From contig OZ244839.1 in NCBI GenBank assembly GCA_965220825.1, forward strand, positions 1,364,001 through 1,428,000: a stretch of DNA of 64,000 bases, written 5' to 3'. The notes beneath the pieces were generated by a model. It searched no databases and was not told where the DNA came from. It was given only the letters and a program-made list of their open reading frames with translations. Shown here one piece after another: positions 43,769 to 52,383 of the stretch; positions within the stretch are counted from its first letter, which is position 1, and every line of letters begins with the position of its first letter. The translations under genes and the position numbers were made by a program. The stretch is from G965220825 sp965220825. Lineage in GTDB: Bacteria > Pseudomonadota > Alphaproteobacteria > UBA828.

Positions 43769-45716
43769 GGATCGTCCGCGCCACGGTGCGGGAGATGCCG
43801 TCCACGGTTTCCAGATCGGCGAGGCCAGCCTCGCTCACGCCCCGCGCCGAGCCGAAGCGGTGCAAGAGCGCTTTCTTGCGGCGCGGCCCGACGCCCGGGA
43901 TCCCGTCGAGGGCCGAGCGCGCGGCCCCCTTCGCGCGGCGCGCCCGGTGGGTGCCGATGGCGAAGCGGTGGGCCTCGTCCCGCAGGCGCTGGAGGAAGTA
44001 GAGCAGCGGGTCGCGCGCACCGATCACAAGAGGCGGGCGGTCCGGCAAAAAGATGCGCTCCCGGCCCGCATTGCGGTCCGGCCCCTTGGCGATGGCGGCC
44101 ACGGGGAGGTCCGCGATGCCAAGGTCGGCGAACACCCGACGCGCCTCGCCCAACTGCCCGGCGCCGCCGTCGATCAGCACCAGATCGGGCCACGCCTCGC
44201 CGGCGCGCTCCGGATCCTCCTTCATCAGCCGGGCGAAACGCCGGGTCAGCACCTCGCGCATCATGGCGTAGTCGTCCCCCGCCGCCTCCGCCGCCTCGGC
44301 GCGGATGTTGAACTTGCGGTAGCCGCTGCGGATGAAGCCCTCCGGCCCCGCCACCACCAGGCTCCCCACCGCGTCCGTACCCGAGATGTGGCTGTTGTCG
44401 TAGACCTCGATCCGCTGCGGCGCACCGTCGAGCCCGAAGCGCTCGGCAAGCGCCTCGAAGAGCGCCCGCTGGGTCGCGCTTTCGCTGACCCGCCGCTCCA
44501 GCGCCTCGCGGGCATTGCGCTCCGCGGTCGCCACCAGGCTGCGCTTCTCGCCGCGCACCGGCCGGCGGACGCGCACCCGGCGCCCCGCCTTCACCGAGAG
44601 CGCCTCGGCGATGAGCGCCTCCTCGGGCAGCGTGAGGTTCAGCAGGACCAGCGGCGGCGGCTCCCGGTTCTGGTAGAACTGGCCGAGGAAGGCGGCGAGC
44701 ACAGCCTCGGGCGCCTCGTCCGCGGCATGGCGGGGGAAGAACGCCCGGTTGCCGTAGTTCCGCCCGGCGCGGAAGAAGAAGACCTGCACGCAGGCCTGGC
44801 CGGCCGCCTGGTGGACCGCCGCCACGTCCGCATCCTCCGCGCGCCGCATGTTGACCCCCTGGCGGGCCTGGATGTGGGCGAGTGCGCGGATGCGGTCGCG
44901 GAAGGCGGCGGCGGTCTCGAACTCGAGGGCGTCGGACGCGGCCGTCATGCGCTCGGTAAGGCGGCGCTGGACCTCGTGGCTGCGGCCCGAGAGGAAGGCC
45001 CGCGCCTCCTCCACCAGGGCGTCGTACTCGGCCTTGCCGATGCGCCCGACGCAGGGCGCGGTGCAGCGCCTGATCTGATATTGGAGGCAGGGCCGGGTGC
45101 GCCCCTCCAGCACCGAATCGGAGCATGAGCGCAGCGGGAAGGCGCGCTGGAGGGCGTTGACCGTGACGTTCACGGCGCTGGCGGAGGCGAAGGGGCCGAA
45201 ATAATCCCCCTTCCCCGATCTCGGCCCGCGATATTTGGCGATCTGAGGCCAGGGGTGGTCGCGGCGGAGCAGGATGTAGGGGAAGGACTTGTCGTCCCTG
45301 AGCAGCACGTTGTAGTGCGGCTTGAGGCGCTTGATCATGTTGCTCTCCAAGAGGAGAGCCTCCACCTCGCTGTCGGTCACCGTGACCTCGAGGGAGGCGG
45401 TCGCCGCCACCATGCGCTGGAGGCGCACCGGCAGCTTGCGGGCGTTGAGATAGCTGGCGACGCGCTTTTTCAGGCTCTTCGCCTTGCCGACATAGAGAGG
45501 TTTGCCGGCGCGATCCGCCATGCGGTAGACGCCGGGGCCCGTCGGCATGGTCTTGAGCGCGCCGCGCAGCACCGCAATACCGCGCTCGAGCGGCTGCGCC
45601 TCTGCGGCGACGGCCGTCGCATCCTCGGTGACGGACGTGGTGGGCCGTTCGATCTCGATCTCCACGCTCCCGAATCCCGCCGGTGCGCAAGCCCCGCCCC
45701 AGAGATAGACCCCCAC
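43743..45716 (-). CDS. uvrC: Excinuclease ABC subunit C
   Basis: UvrC (657 aa from GTG 45716; 640 aa if GTG 45665 is used) makes both incisions in nucleotide excision repair. The N-terminal GIY-YIG nuclease reads PGVYRMADRAGKPLYVGKAKSLKKRV, followed by the Cys-rich linker RTRPCLQYQIRRCTAPCVG, a UVR motif near YDALVEEARAFLSG, the RNase-H-like C-terminal nuclease (YDNSHISG, LVLIDGGAGQL) and a final helix-hairpin-helix. The IS element starts 20 bp upstream of the GTG, so its original promoter and possibly its first codons may have been displaced. Confidence 0.95.
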   Translation of the reverse strand: MGVYLWGGACAPAGFGSVEIEIERPTTSVTEDATAVAAEAQPLERGIAVLRGALKTMPTGPGVYRMADRAGKPLYVGKAKSLKKRVASYLNARKLPVRLQRMVAATASLEVTVTDSEVEALLLESNMIKRLKPHYNVLLRDDKSFPYILLRRDHPWPQIAKYRGPRSGKGDYFGPFASASAVNVTVNALQRAFPLRSCSDSVLEGRTRPCLQYQIRRCTAPCVGRIGKAEYDALVEEARAFLSGRSHEVQRRLTERMTAASDALEFETAAAFRDRIRALAHIQARQGVNMRRAEDADVAAVHQAAGQACVQVFFFRAGRNYGNRAFFPRHAADEAPEAVLAAFLGQFYQNREPPPLVLLNLTLPEEALIAEALSVKAGRRVRVRRPVRGEKRSLVATAERNAREALERRVSESATQRALFEALAERFGLDGAPQRIEVYDNSHISGTDAVGSLVVAGPEGFIRSGYRKFNIRAEAAEAAGDDYAMMREVLTRRFARLMKEDPERAGEAWPDLVLIDGGAGQLGEARRVFADLGIADLPVAAIAKGPDRNAGRERIFLPDRPPLVIGARDPLLYFLQRLRDEAHRFAIGTHRARRAKGAARSALDGIPGVGPRRKKALLHRFGSARGVSEAGLADLETVDGISRTVARTIHGHFHDDA

Positions 45717-45735
45717 CGCGCCCCCGTCAACGAAG

Positions 45736-46855
45736 TGTCCTCGTTCAGGACGTTTGAGACGCTGTGGTTTCTTCTGCTGTCAGGTTGTCAAGGTATTCGG
45801 CCGGTGTTTGTCCGCCAAGGGCCTGGTTGGGTCTGATGGTATTGAACTCGTCGGCGAAGGCGTCGATCCATCGGTTGAGGCCTTCGAGGTCGTCGGGGAG
45901 CTCCCAGGAGGCATGGAACTCATAGCGCCATGTGCCGTTGCTGCGTTCGACATGACCGTTGAGTTCAGGGGATCGGGGCGGCAGCTCCCAGAGATCGATG
46001 CCGCGCCTTTGGCATTCGGTTTCGAAGCTTGCCTTGAACTCGGCGCCGCCGTCGATCTGGATGGCCTTGACGGGGAAGGGCATGTCGTCCTGGAGCTTGT
46101 CGAGGAATTGGGCGGCGTTATGGGCCGTTGCGCGTCGCCAGGCCTGTGCGCAGGTCCATTTGGCGATGGGGTCGATTGCAGTGAACTGCTTGATGGTGGG
46201 CCGTCCGTGGCCGGGATTGATGGTCATGGTGTCGATCTGGATGATTTCTCCGGGCCGTGCGGGCTTTCTGCCCTTGGGCAGGCGCCGGGCATGGGGCCGG
46301 GTGCGGCGCAAGGCCCGTGGCGCCTTGCGCCGCAGTGTCGGGACGGGGACGACCTCGCCGCGGTCGATCAAGGTCTTCAGGATGCGCCCAACGGTGCTTT
46401 CGCAGGTCTGGAAGCCGCGCCGGTGCAGTAGAACGGTGATCTTGGCCTTGCCCCACATGGGGTAGTCGGCGCGGATCTCGCGGATGGCGGCGACCAGAGC
46501 CCGCGACCAGTTTGGCTTTCGCAGCCTCCGCGGTCGGCTGGAGTACCGCTCGGAGCGCTTCTTCCAGCGGTAGAGCGTGGCACGGGACACGCCGATGGCT
46601 TGGGCCGCTTCCTCGGCGGTCAGGCCCGCCACCATGGCAGCGCGCCAACGACGCACCGCGTCGCGTCTTTGCTCTGCTTCGCTACGCTGCGCATCGCAAA
46701 GACGCGACGCGAGCCGCGCGCCTCGTGTAATCTGACGAGGCAGGCCAAGAACCTGCATGGGGGTCTCCTCGAGGTTGATGTGTCTACACCAACAGCTTCG
46801 GAGACCCCCAACCCCGTTTCAAGAGACGCGTCTCATACCTGTCTGAACTTGCACA
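45736..46855. mobile_element. Complete IS481-family insertion sequence (1120 bp) with 5-bp target duplication
   Basis: The element runs from TGTCCTCGTTCAGG to its imperfect inverted end (read inward TGTGCAAGTTCAGAC) and is flanked by CGAAG at 45731-45735 and 46856-46860. The TGT...ACA tips and DDE transposase fit IS481. It carries one transposase gene on the minus strand. Three relics of the same family occur at 13449, 18787 and 54249. Intact ends and target duplication suggest a fairly recent insertion. Confidence 0.9.
45745..46758 (-). CDS. IS481-family transposase
   Basis: A 337-aa DDE transposase. The N-terminal helix-turn-helix is LTAEEAAQAIGVSRATLYRWKKR (about 46-68); the rve-type catalytic core has Asp176 (IIQIDTMTI), Asp236 (AIQIDGGAE) and Glu271 (GHVERSNG), a D-34-E spacing. 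All are intact, so the enzyme may be active. ATG at 46758 follows GAGGAG by 6 bp. A 16-bp perfect inverted repeat lies inside the coding sequence at 46657-46711. Confidence 0.92.
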   Translation of the reverse strand: MQVLGLPRQITRGARLASRLCDAQRSEAEQRRDAVRRWRAAMVAGLTAEEAAQAIGVSRATLYRWKKRSERYSSRPRRLRKPNWSRALVAAIREIRADYPMWGKAKITVLLHRRGFQTCESTVGRILKTLIDRGEVVPVPTLRRKAPRALRRTRPHARRLPKGRKPARPGEIIQIDTMTINPGHGRPTIKQFTAIDPIAKWTCAQAWRRATAHNAAQFLDKLQDDMPFPVKAIQIDGGAEFKASFETECQRRGIDLWELPPRSPELNGHVERSNGTWRYEFHASWELPDDLEGLNRWIDAFADEFNTIRPNQALGGQTPAEYLDNLTAEETTASQTS

Positions 46856-46878
46856 CGAAGGGCCGGGCCGGCCCTTGC

Positions 46879-46922
46879 GCTACACCGGCTCCCTCACGAT
46901 TTCACGGGGTTGTCTTCGGTGT
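46879..46922. repeat. Flanking repeat R1 with degraded palindrome
   Basis: CGCTACACCGGCTCCCTCAC and the following GATTTCAC...GGTTGT...CGGTG recur at 46985-47028 and, longer, at 48394-48450. In those two places it runs straight into a palindromic repeat; here only a poor match (GGTGCGCTCTCGGG) follows. Its role is unknown. The remaining sequence 46923-46984 shows no gene. Confidence 0.55.
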
Positions 46923-47024
46923 TGTTTCAGGTGCGCTCTCGGGCATCCCCCACCCTTCCGCCACCGCAGCCCTTCGCGGCCACCCGCTACGCCGACTCCC
47001 TCACGGTTTCACATGGTTGTTTTT

Positions 47025-47049
47025 GGTGCGCGGGTCTCCAGGCCCGCAT
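47025..47049. repeat. Palindromic repeat half copy P4 (left arm)
   Basis: A single left arm (GGTGCGCGGGTCTCCAGG and the rest of the arm) followed by ATATTTCTTTT, preceded by flanking repeat R2 (46985-47028). No matching right arm follows directly; the inverted partner lies on the far side of the Sel1 gene at 48306-48330. It lies 24 bp after the Sel1 stop. Confidence 0.8.
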
Positions 47050-47073
47050 ATTTCTTTTCGGTCGCGACAGAGG

Positions 47074-48189
47074 TCACCCTCCGCAGTCCTGATAGTCCGA
47101 CGACATGCACATCCGCGCCAGTTCGGTCGCGCGAGCGATCTGGTCCTGGGTCATGTTGCGTTCAAGGTGGTCCCGCAGTTCCCGGGCGTGCTCCACCCCG
47201 TTGGCACCGGCGATGTTGGCCCACATGTGCGCGAGCACAGGATCCTTGAGTACGCCCTTGCCGAGGGCATACATGAACGCAAGGTTAGTCTGTCCTCGGG
47301 GGTTACCCTGCTCGGCGGCCATCCGGTACCAGCGCACGGCCTCCGCAGCGTCCTTCAACACGCCCTTTCCGTTGGCGTACATTTGCCCGAGGTTGTTCTG
47401 CCCAAGGGCGTGACCCTGCTCCGCAGCCGTCCGGTACCAGCGCACGGCCTCCGCGACGTTCTCCGGCACGCCCTCGCCGTAGGCGTATATGTTCCCGAGC
47501 CTGAACTGCGCGACGACGTAACCCCGCTCCGCAGCCATCCGGTACCAGCGCACGGCCTCCGCAGCGTCCGCCGGCACGCCCTCGCCAAAATCGTACATGA
47601 ACCCGAGGCTGGCCTGCGCAAGGGTATGACCCTTCTCGGCGGCCATCCGGTACCAGCGCACGGCCTGTGCACCGTCCACCGGCACGCCCTTGCCATCCTT
47701 ATACATGAAACCGAGGCTGACCTGCGAAAGGGTATGACCCTGCTCGGCAGCCATCCGGTACCAGCGTACGGCCTCCGCAGCGTCCTCTGGCACGCCCTTG
47801 CCATCCTTATACATGAAACCGAGGTTGAACTGCGCGCGGGCATGACCCTGGTCGGCAGCCATCCGGTACCAGCGTACGGCCTCCGCATCGTCCTGCGGCA
47901 CGCCCTTACCGTTGTAGTACATCAGCCCAAGATCGAATTGCGCCGAGGCATTACCCTGCTCGGCGGCCATCCGGTACCAGCGTACGGCCTCTGCATCGTC
48001 CTCCGGTAAGCCGTCGCCGTCGTCGTAAATGACCCCGAGGTTGTACTGCGCATCGGCGTCATCCTGTTCGGCTTTCTGCACTAACGTCTCGAACGAGGGG
48101 TCGTCTTGTGCGCACAGGGCCGTGGCGGCAAGACCGATCGACACGGACAGAACGGCAATTGTCAGGATTCGTATGGTCCTCTGGTTCAT
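47074..48189 (-). CDS. Secreted Sel1-repeat (TPR-like) protein
   Basis: A 371-aa protein with a signal peptide (about 1-27, ending TALCA) and eight Sel1 repeats of 36 residues (about 43-330), each with AQFNLGxMYxxGxGVPxDxAEAVRWYRMAAEQG. The tail (DPVLAHMWANIAGANG and RATELARMC) is a typical Sel1 C-cap. Such proteins are periplasmic scaffolds in envelope stress, secretion or symbiosis; no specific role can be read here. Neighbouring repeat units are very alike at DNA level, so recent expansion is likely. Start ATG 48189 has GGAGGA 13 bp upstream, rather far. Confidence 0.85.
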   Translation of the reverse strand: MNQRTIRILTIAVLSVSIGLAATALCAQDDPSFETLVQKAEQDDADAQYNLGVIYDDGDGLPEDDAEAVRWYRMAAEQGNASAQFDLGLMYYNGKGVPQDDAEAVRWYRMAADQGHARAQFNLGFMYKDGKGVPEDAAEAVRWYRMAAEQGHTLSQVSLGFMYKDGKGVPVDGAQAVRWYRMAAEKGHTLAQASLGFMYDFGEGVPADAAEAVRWYRMAAERGYVVAQFRLGNIYAYGEGVPENVAEAVRWYRTAAEQGHALGQNNLGQMYANGKGVLKDAAEAVRWYRMAAEQGNPRGQTNLAFMYALGKGVLKDPVLAHMWANIAGANGVEHARELRDHLERNMTQDQIARATELARMCMSSDYQDCGG

Positions 48190-48305
48190 CGGCTTGGGCA
48201 GTCCTCCAAATGCGAGTCGTTCGAGCGGCCGCGAGGAGCCATGTTTGCTTCCAATGCAACCGCATGTTGCGCGTTGGTTGCAAGGGACGATAGGGCCTGC
48301 GGCCC

Positions 48306-48330
48306 GTTGCGGACCTGGAGATCCGCGCAC
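48306..48330. repeat. Palindromic repeat half copy P5 (right arm)
   Basis: TGCGGACCTGGAGATCCGCG plus CACC is a slightly changed right arm with no left arm beside it. It is the inverted mate of P4, so the pair encloses the Sel1 gene and its upstream region. The interval 48190-48553 has no gene; it holds this half copy, flanking repeat R3 and complete copy P6. Confidence 0.75.
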
Positions 48331-48393
48331 CATGCGCGGCGGCGGGTGCGGGCGTTTTCTGCCGTCTCATCGCTGCGGCCTCTCGCGGTCGGC

Positions 48394-48446
48394 CGCTACG
48401 GCCGGCTTCCTCACGATTTCACGTCGTTGTGTTCGTGGTTGTTTTC
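48394..48446. repeat. Flanking repeat R3 next to palindromic copy P6
   Basis: CGCTACGGCCGGCTTCCTCA with GATTTCACG...GGTTGTTTTC matches R1 and R2, extended by a second GTGGTT-type unit. As at P4, it ends exactly where the palindromic element begins, so it may be part of a longer ancestral element. Confidence 0.55.
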
Positions 48447-48523
48447 GGTGCGCGGGTCTCCAGGCCCGCATTTTTCTTCCTTCTCGAAAAACAACAACAT
48501 GCGGGCCTGGAGACCCGCGCACC
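48447..48523. repeat. Palindromic repeat copy P6
   Basis: Complete 77-bp copy with perfect arms and centre TTTTTCTTCC...AACAACAACAT, here with the centre in the opposite orientation to P1 and P7. It lies 30 bp downstream of the BASS transporter gene on the minus strand. Confidence 0.85.
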
Positions 48524-48553
48524 CAAAACAAGAAAAGAGGGCGCGGGCTGCGG

Positions 48554-49408
48554 TCAGGTTCGTTTGAGTCGCAGTGACGCGATGTAGACGAGGGCGGTGG
48601 CGAACATGATGAGGCTGTAGGTCGCGGCGGGCATGGTCGCGGGGCCGCCGCCGAAGAGGAGCACGGCCACGGCGATGGCGAGGGTGCCGTTCTGCAGCCC
48701 GCACTCCATGGTGATCGCGACGCGCTGTTGCGGGCCGCTCGCGAACAGGCGGGCGAGGAGCCAAGCGAGCGCCATCATCGCCAGATTGAGGACGAAGGTG
48801 ACGGGCCCGGCCTCCTCGAAATAGGGGGCGATGTTCGCGCGCTCCTGATAGATCGCACCGGCAAGCACCAGCAGGAAGAGCACCGCGGATAGCTTGCGGG
48901 CCCACGGCTCCACCCGGCGCGCGAAACCCTCCGCAAAGCGGCGGATCAGCACCCCGATCAGAACCGGCGCGGCGACGATCAGGAAGACTCCGACCGCGGT
49001 GGTCGTCACGGAAATCTCCTCCGCCGCCGGCCCGCCGATGAACCGGCCATAGGCGAAGATCACGATGAACGGGATGGTGATCACGCTCAGCAGGCTGATC
49101 ACCGCGGTGAGCGAGATCGAGAGCGCCACGTCGCCGCGCGCGAACGCCGTCAGGATATTGGAGGTCACGCCGCCCGGCGCCGCGGCGATGATCATCAGGC
49201 CGAGGGCGAGCTCGGGCGCCAAGGGCCAGACGCTTGCGAGGCCGAAGGCGACCGCCGGCAGCAGGACGATCTGCGACACCGCGCCCACGGCGAAGTCGCG
49301 CGGGCGGCGCGCCACCCGGACGAAATCGTCGAAGGTGAGCCCCAGCCCGAGCGCCAGCATGATGATCGCCAGCGCAATCGGCAGAATCACGTCGACCACG
49401 AAGCCCAT
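48554..49408 (-). CDS. Bile acid:sodium symporter (BASS) family transporter
   Basis: A 284-aa inner-membrane protein with nine or ten hydrophobic segments. ALGLGLTFDDFVRVARRPRDFAVG and APGGVTSNILTAFARGDVALSISLTA are typical of the family, including the crossed-helix region with APGG and the E-C-G-x-Q-N motif (MECGLQNGTLAIAV) that forms the sodium/substrate site. Bacterial members move small organic acids or sterol acids with Na+. A 26-bp-spaced direct repeat lies about 47 bp upstream. Confidence 0.9.
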   Translation of the reverse strand: MGFVVDVILPIALAIIMLALGLGLTFDDFVRVARRPRDFAVGAVSQIVLLPAVAFGLASVWPLAPELALGLMIIAAAPGGVTSNILTAFARGDVALSISLTAVISLLSVITIPFIVIFAYGRFIGGPAAEEISVTTTAVGVFLIVAAPVLIGVLIRRFAEGFARRVEPWARKLSAVLFLLVLAGAIYQERANIAPYFEEAGPVTFVLNLAMMALAWLLARLFASGPQQRVAITMECGLQNGTLAIAVAVLLFGGGPATMPAATYSLIMFATALVYIASLRLKRT

Positions 49409-49562
49409 GACGCCCCCTCGATCAGGCCCGCCCGCGCGGCCCGTCCCCTGCCTTCATCTCGCCATAATCATACCCGCCATCATCTCGCCATAGTCATAAT
49501 AGTGCATGCCGACCCGCGCCGCAGGATCGCGCGGTGGCACCGGCAGATGCGGACGATACGGC

Positions 49563-50822
49563 CTAGGCCGGGACGGCGGCGATGGGCAGCGACCGCAGGC
49601 CGCGGAGCACGACCCCGTTGCGGAACCGGGGTGTATCCTCGATCAGGCGGAACGACGCGAAGCGCTCCAGCAGGGTCTCGAACGCGATACGGGCCTCGAG
49701 CTGCGCGAGCGGCGCCCCGAGGCAGTGATGGATGCCGCGGCCGAACGAGACATGGCTGCCCCCGGAGCGGCCGATATCCACCCGGTCGGGGTCCTTGAAT
49801 ACGCCCGGGTCGCGGTTGGCCGATCCGATCAGGAGCACGATGTTCTCGCCCTGCCGGACGGCAGCGCCGCTTACCTCGCAGTCCTCCGTCGCGCCGCGGA
49901 AATCCGTCTGTACGGGCGAATCGAAGCGGAGCAGCTCCTCCACCGCGGCGGGGATCAGGCTCGGATCCGCGCGCAGCAGCTCCAGCTGGTCGGGGTGGCG
50001 CAGCAGCGCGAGCATGCCGTTCCCGATCAGGTTGGTGGTGGTTTCGTTGCCGGCGACGAGGAGCAGGCGCAGCATGTTGAGCACCTCCTGCTCGGTCAGC
50101 ACGTCGCCTTCCTCCTCCGCCTGTGCGAGGGCGCTCACGATATCGCCCTCCGGCGCTTCGCGGCGGGCATGGATGATGGGCTGGAAATAGTCGTTGAAAG
50201 CCTTGCCGGCCTCCTGGCCGATCGCGCGCTCCCGGGCGTCGATGGTGGGCTCGAGCAGGCGGGCACGGCCGTCCGACCAGGTGCGGAACCGGGCCCGGTC
50301 ATCCGGCGGCACTCCCAGCATCTCGGCGATCACGATCACCGGCAGCGGGTTCGCCAGCGCCGCAATGAGGTCGAAGCCGGCGGGCTCGACATCGTCCAGC
50401 AGGGCGTTCGTCCGCTCGCGGATGCGCGTCTCGAGGGATTCGACCGCCCGCCGGGTGAAGGCCTTGTTGACCAGCGCCCGCAGCCTGGAATGGTCCGGCG
50501 GGTCGAGGAACAGCATGCTGTACTCGTCGGGCTTGGGGAAGGAGGCCTTCTGGCGGGCGCTGAGGACCCGCTTGCGCGGGTCGTTGGCGAAGCGCCGATG
50601 GTCGCGCAGGATGGCGTCCACATCCGCATGGCGCGAGAACACCCAGCCCTTCAGCAGCCGGCTGCGGTGCACCGGGCTCCGCTCCCGGAGGTCCGCGTAG
50701 GCGGGGTACGGGTCCTGTGCCATCGTCGCCGACAGCGGGTTGTAGACCGTGCCGCTCTGCCAGCGCTCGGCCAGCAGCATGGTGCCGACGACCAGCGATC
50801 GGATTGCGTCGCGCGGGGTCAT
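49563..50822 (-). CDS. Cytochrome P450
   Basis: A 419-aa soluble bacterial P450. The I-helix oxygen-activation motif is LLLVAGNETTTNL, the K-helix ExxR is in EELLRF, and the heme-binding loop is SFGRGIHHCLGAPLAQLEARIA with the axial Cys. ATG at 50822 has a strong AAGGAGG site 5 bp upstream, so the longer open frame above it is not used. No ferredoxin partner is adjacent. Next upstream on the same strand are an MFS transporter, an LLM oxidoreductase and an SDR, possibly a small-molecule degradation set. Confidence 0.93.
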   Translation of the reverse strand: MTPRDAIRSLVVGTMLLAERWQSGTVYNPLSATMAQDPYPAYADLRERSPVHRSRLLKGWVFSRHADVDAILRDHRRFANDPRKRVLSARQKASFPKPDEYSMLFLDPPDHSRLRALVNKAFTRRAVESLETRIRERTNALLDDVEPAGFDLIAALANPLPVIVIAEMLGVPPDDRARFRTWSDGRARLLEPTIDARERAIGQEAGKAFNDYFQPIIHARREAPEGDIVSALAQAEEEGDVLTEQEVLNMLRLLLVAGNETTTNLIGNGMLALLRHPDQLELLRADPSLIPAAVEELLRFDSPVQTDFRGATEDCEVSGAAVRQGENIVLLIGSANRDPGVFKDPDRVDIGRSGGSHVSFGRGIHHCLGAPLAQLEARIAFETLLERFASFRLIEDTPRFRNGVVLRGLRSLPIAAVPA

Positions 50823-50967
50823 CGTCGCCTCCTTCCATGTCCAAAATATGGCGGGCCTGCGCGCATCGCCACACGCCCGATCGACACATGACAGATCCGG
50901 ATTGATAGCACATGGCCCGCCCGAACGGCCGCCCGTTGCGCGGATTGCGCGGGCGCGGGATCGGACG

Positions 50968-52245
50968 TCAGCGCCTGTCGCCCGGGTGATGCGGCAGGCC
51001 CGCAGCCGCAGCCCGGCGTTCCATCGCGCGATGCAGGGGAAGCAGAGCCGCAACCGCGGCACTCACGGCACCGAGCAGACAAATGCCCGGGCCGAACCCC
51101 CCGGCGAGGTCGGACGCCGCACCGACGGCAAGCGGGCCCAGCACGCCGCCGATTTCCGCCGCGGAGAAGAAGAGGCCGACGGCGGCCCCGGTGGAGCGCG
51201 CATCCACGCCGCGCGATTCCATCAGCACCAGGATCAGAACCGCGATCAGCGGGCCGCGCGCGACACCCTGAAGGACCAGCGCCGCGACCAGCGCCGGGAC
51301 GCCCGAGAGCAGCAGCAGCATGGCACCGGTGCCGACGCAGAGCGCGAGCCCGAACAGGATGGTGAAGCGCCGGGGCGGGGTCGCAAGCCGGGGGATGAGC
51401 AGCGCGCACAGGATGCCGACGGCCGTCGGAAGGCTCGACCAAAGGCCGGCGGCAGCCGCCGTCATGCCGCCCGTGCGCAGGATTTCCGGCAGCCAGTTGC
51501 CGAGCGCATGGTGGACGAAGAACGCACCGACGCCCATCACGAGGACGAGCCGGACATCCGCCACCCGCAGCAGCCTGCCGAAGACGGCGAGCTGACCGGC
51601 TATCGAGCCCCGGCGGCGCCCGGCATGGTCGAAGACGCGAACCGCCGGACGACCGCACAGCCCCAGCCAGACCAGGCCCGCGGCGAGGATGAAGCCCGTA
51701 TGGATCAGCAGGGCATGGCGCCAGTTGCCACCGGTGAGCGGCATCAGGACGCTGCTGGTCAGGATCAGAGCGAGCATGTTGCCGAGTGCGGGGCCCGTGA
51801 TGTAGATGCCCATGGCGAGGCCACGCTCGGCACCCTTGAACCACTGCATGATCGCCTTCGGCGCGCCGATGGAGATCAGAGGCCCACCGACGCCGAACAG
51901 CCCGACGGCGACGAACAGGGACACGCCGTCGAAGGCGACCGCGCGCAACCCGCCCGACGCGGCCATGACCAGGGCCGCGACGAGCAAGGACCATTTCAGC
52001 CCGACCCGGTCCACGAACGCGCCGCAAGGCGTGGCCGCGACGATATAGACCAGCGGCCAGGCGCCCAGAATGGCGCCCATGGCGGTGTGGCTGAGGCCGA
52101 GGTCGCGGCCCACAGGGTCGATCAGCGGCGCCATCGCCGCCGAAAGGAGGCCGAACCCGAAATAGATCAGCCACACCCCGCCCAGCACGGCCCAGCGATG
52201 GCCATCTTCGTGCGGCTGGACGGACGGCGCAGGGGCGACGGGCAC
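50968..52245 (-). CDS. Major facilitator superfamily transporter
   Basis: A 425-aa protein with twelve predicted TM segments in two halves. The loop 2-3 motif GxxxDRxGxK is present as GAFVDRVGLKWSLL. Style (GVWLIYFGFGLLSAAMAPLIDPVGRDLGLSHTAMG) resembles the CynX/NimT-like or monocarboxylate-type MFS. The substrate is unknown. Between the LLM oxidoreductase and the P450, with gaps of about 140 bp on each side. Confidence 0.88.
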   Translation of the reverse strand: MPVAPAPSVQPHEDGHRWAVLGGVWLIYFGFGLLSAAMAPLIDPVGRDLGLSHTAMGAILGAWPLVYIVAATPCGAFVDRVGLKWSLLVAALVMAASGGLRAVAFDGVSLFVAVGLFGVGGPLISIGAPKAIMQWFKGAERGLAMGIYITGPALGNMLALILTSSVLMPLTGGNWRHALLIHTGFILAAGLVWLGLCGRPAVRVFDHAGRRRGSIAGQLAVFGRLLRVADVRLVLVMGVGAFFVHHALGNWLPEILRTGGMTAAAAGLWSSLPTAVGILCALLIPRLATPPRRFTILFGLALCVGTGAMLLLLSGVPALVAALVLQGVARGPLIAVLILVLMESRGVDARSTGAAVGLFFSAAEIGGVLGPLAVGAASDLAGGFGPGICLLGAVSAAVAALLPLHRAMERRAAAAGLPHHPGDRR

Positions 52246-52383
52246 CCTATTGCCCCCGGAGCGGCGCGGGAGCGGCCCGAAGAGAGGCGGACAAGCCGCG
52301 GCGGGGCCGGGCGTCGCCTCCCTTTGGCGGGATCGAGGGCGTGCTTTCCCGGGCGTCCCCGAAGCGCCGCCCGCCGTCTGCGC

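Noticed and set aside
47074..48189. Sel1 DNA repeats as a possible minisatellite array
   Set aside because: The 108-bp period is exactly 36 codons and encodes well-formed Sel1 motifs in one frame with a signal peptide, so it is a repeat protein gene.
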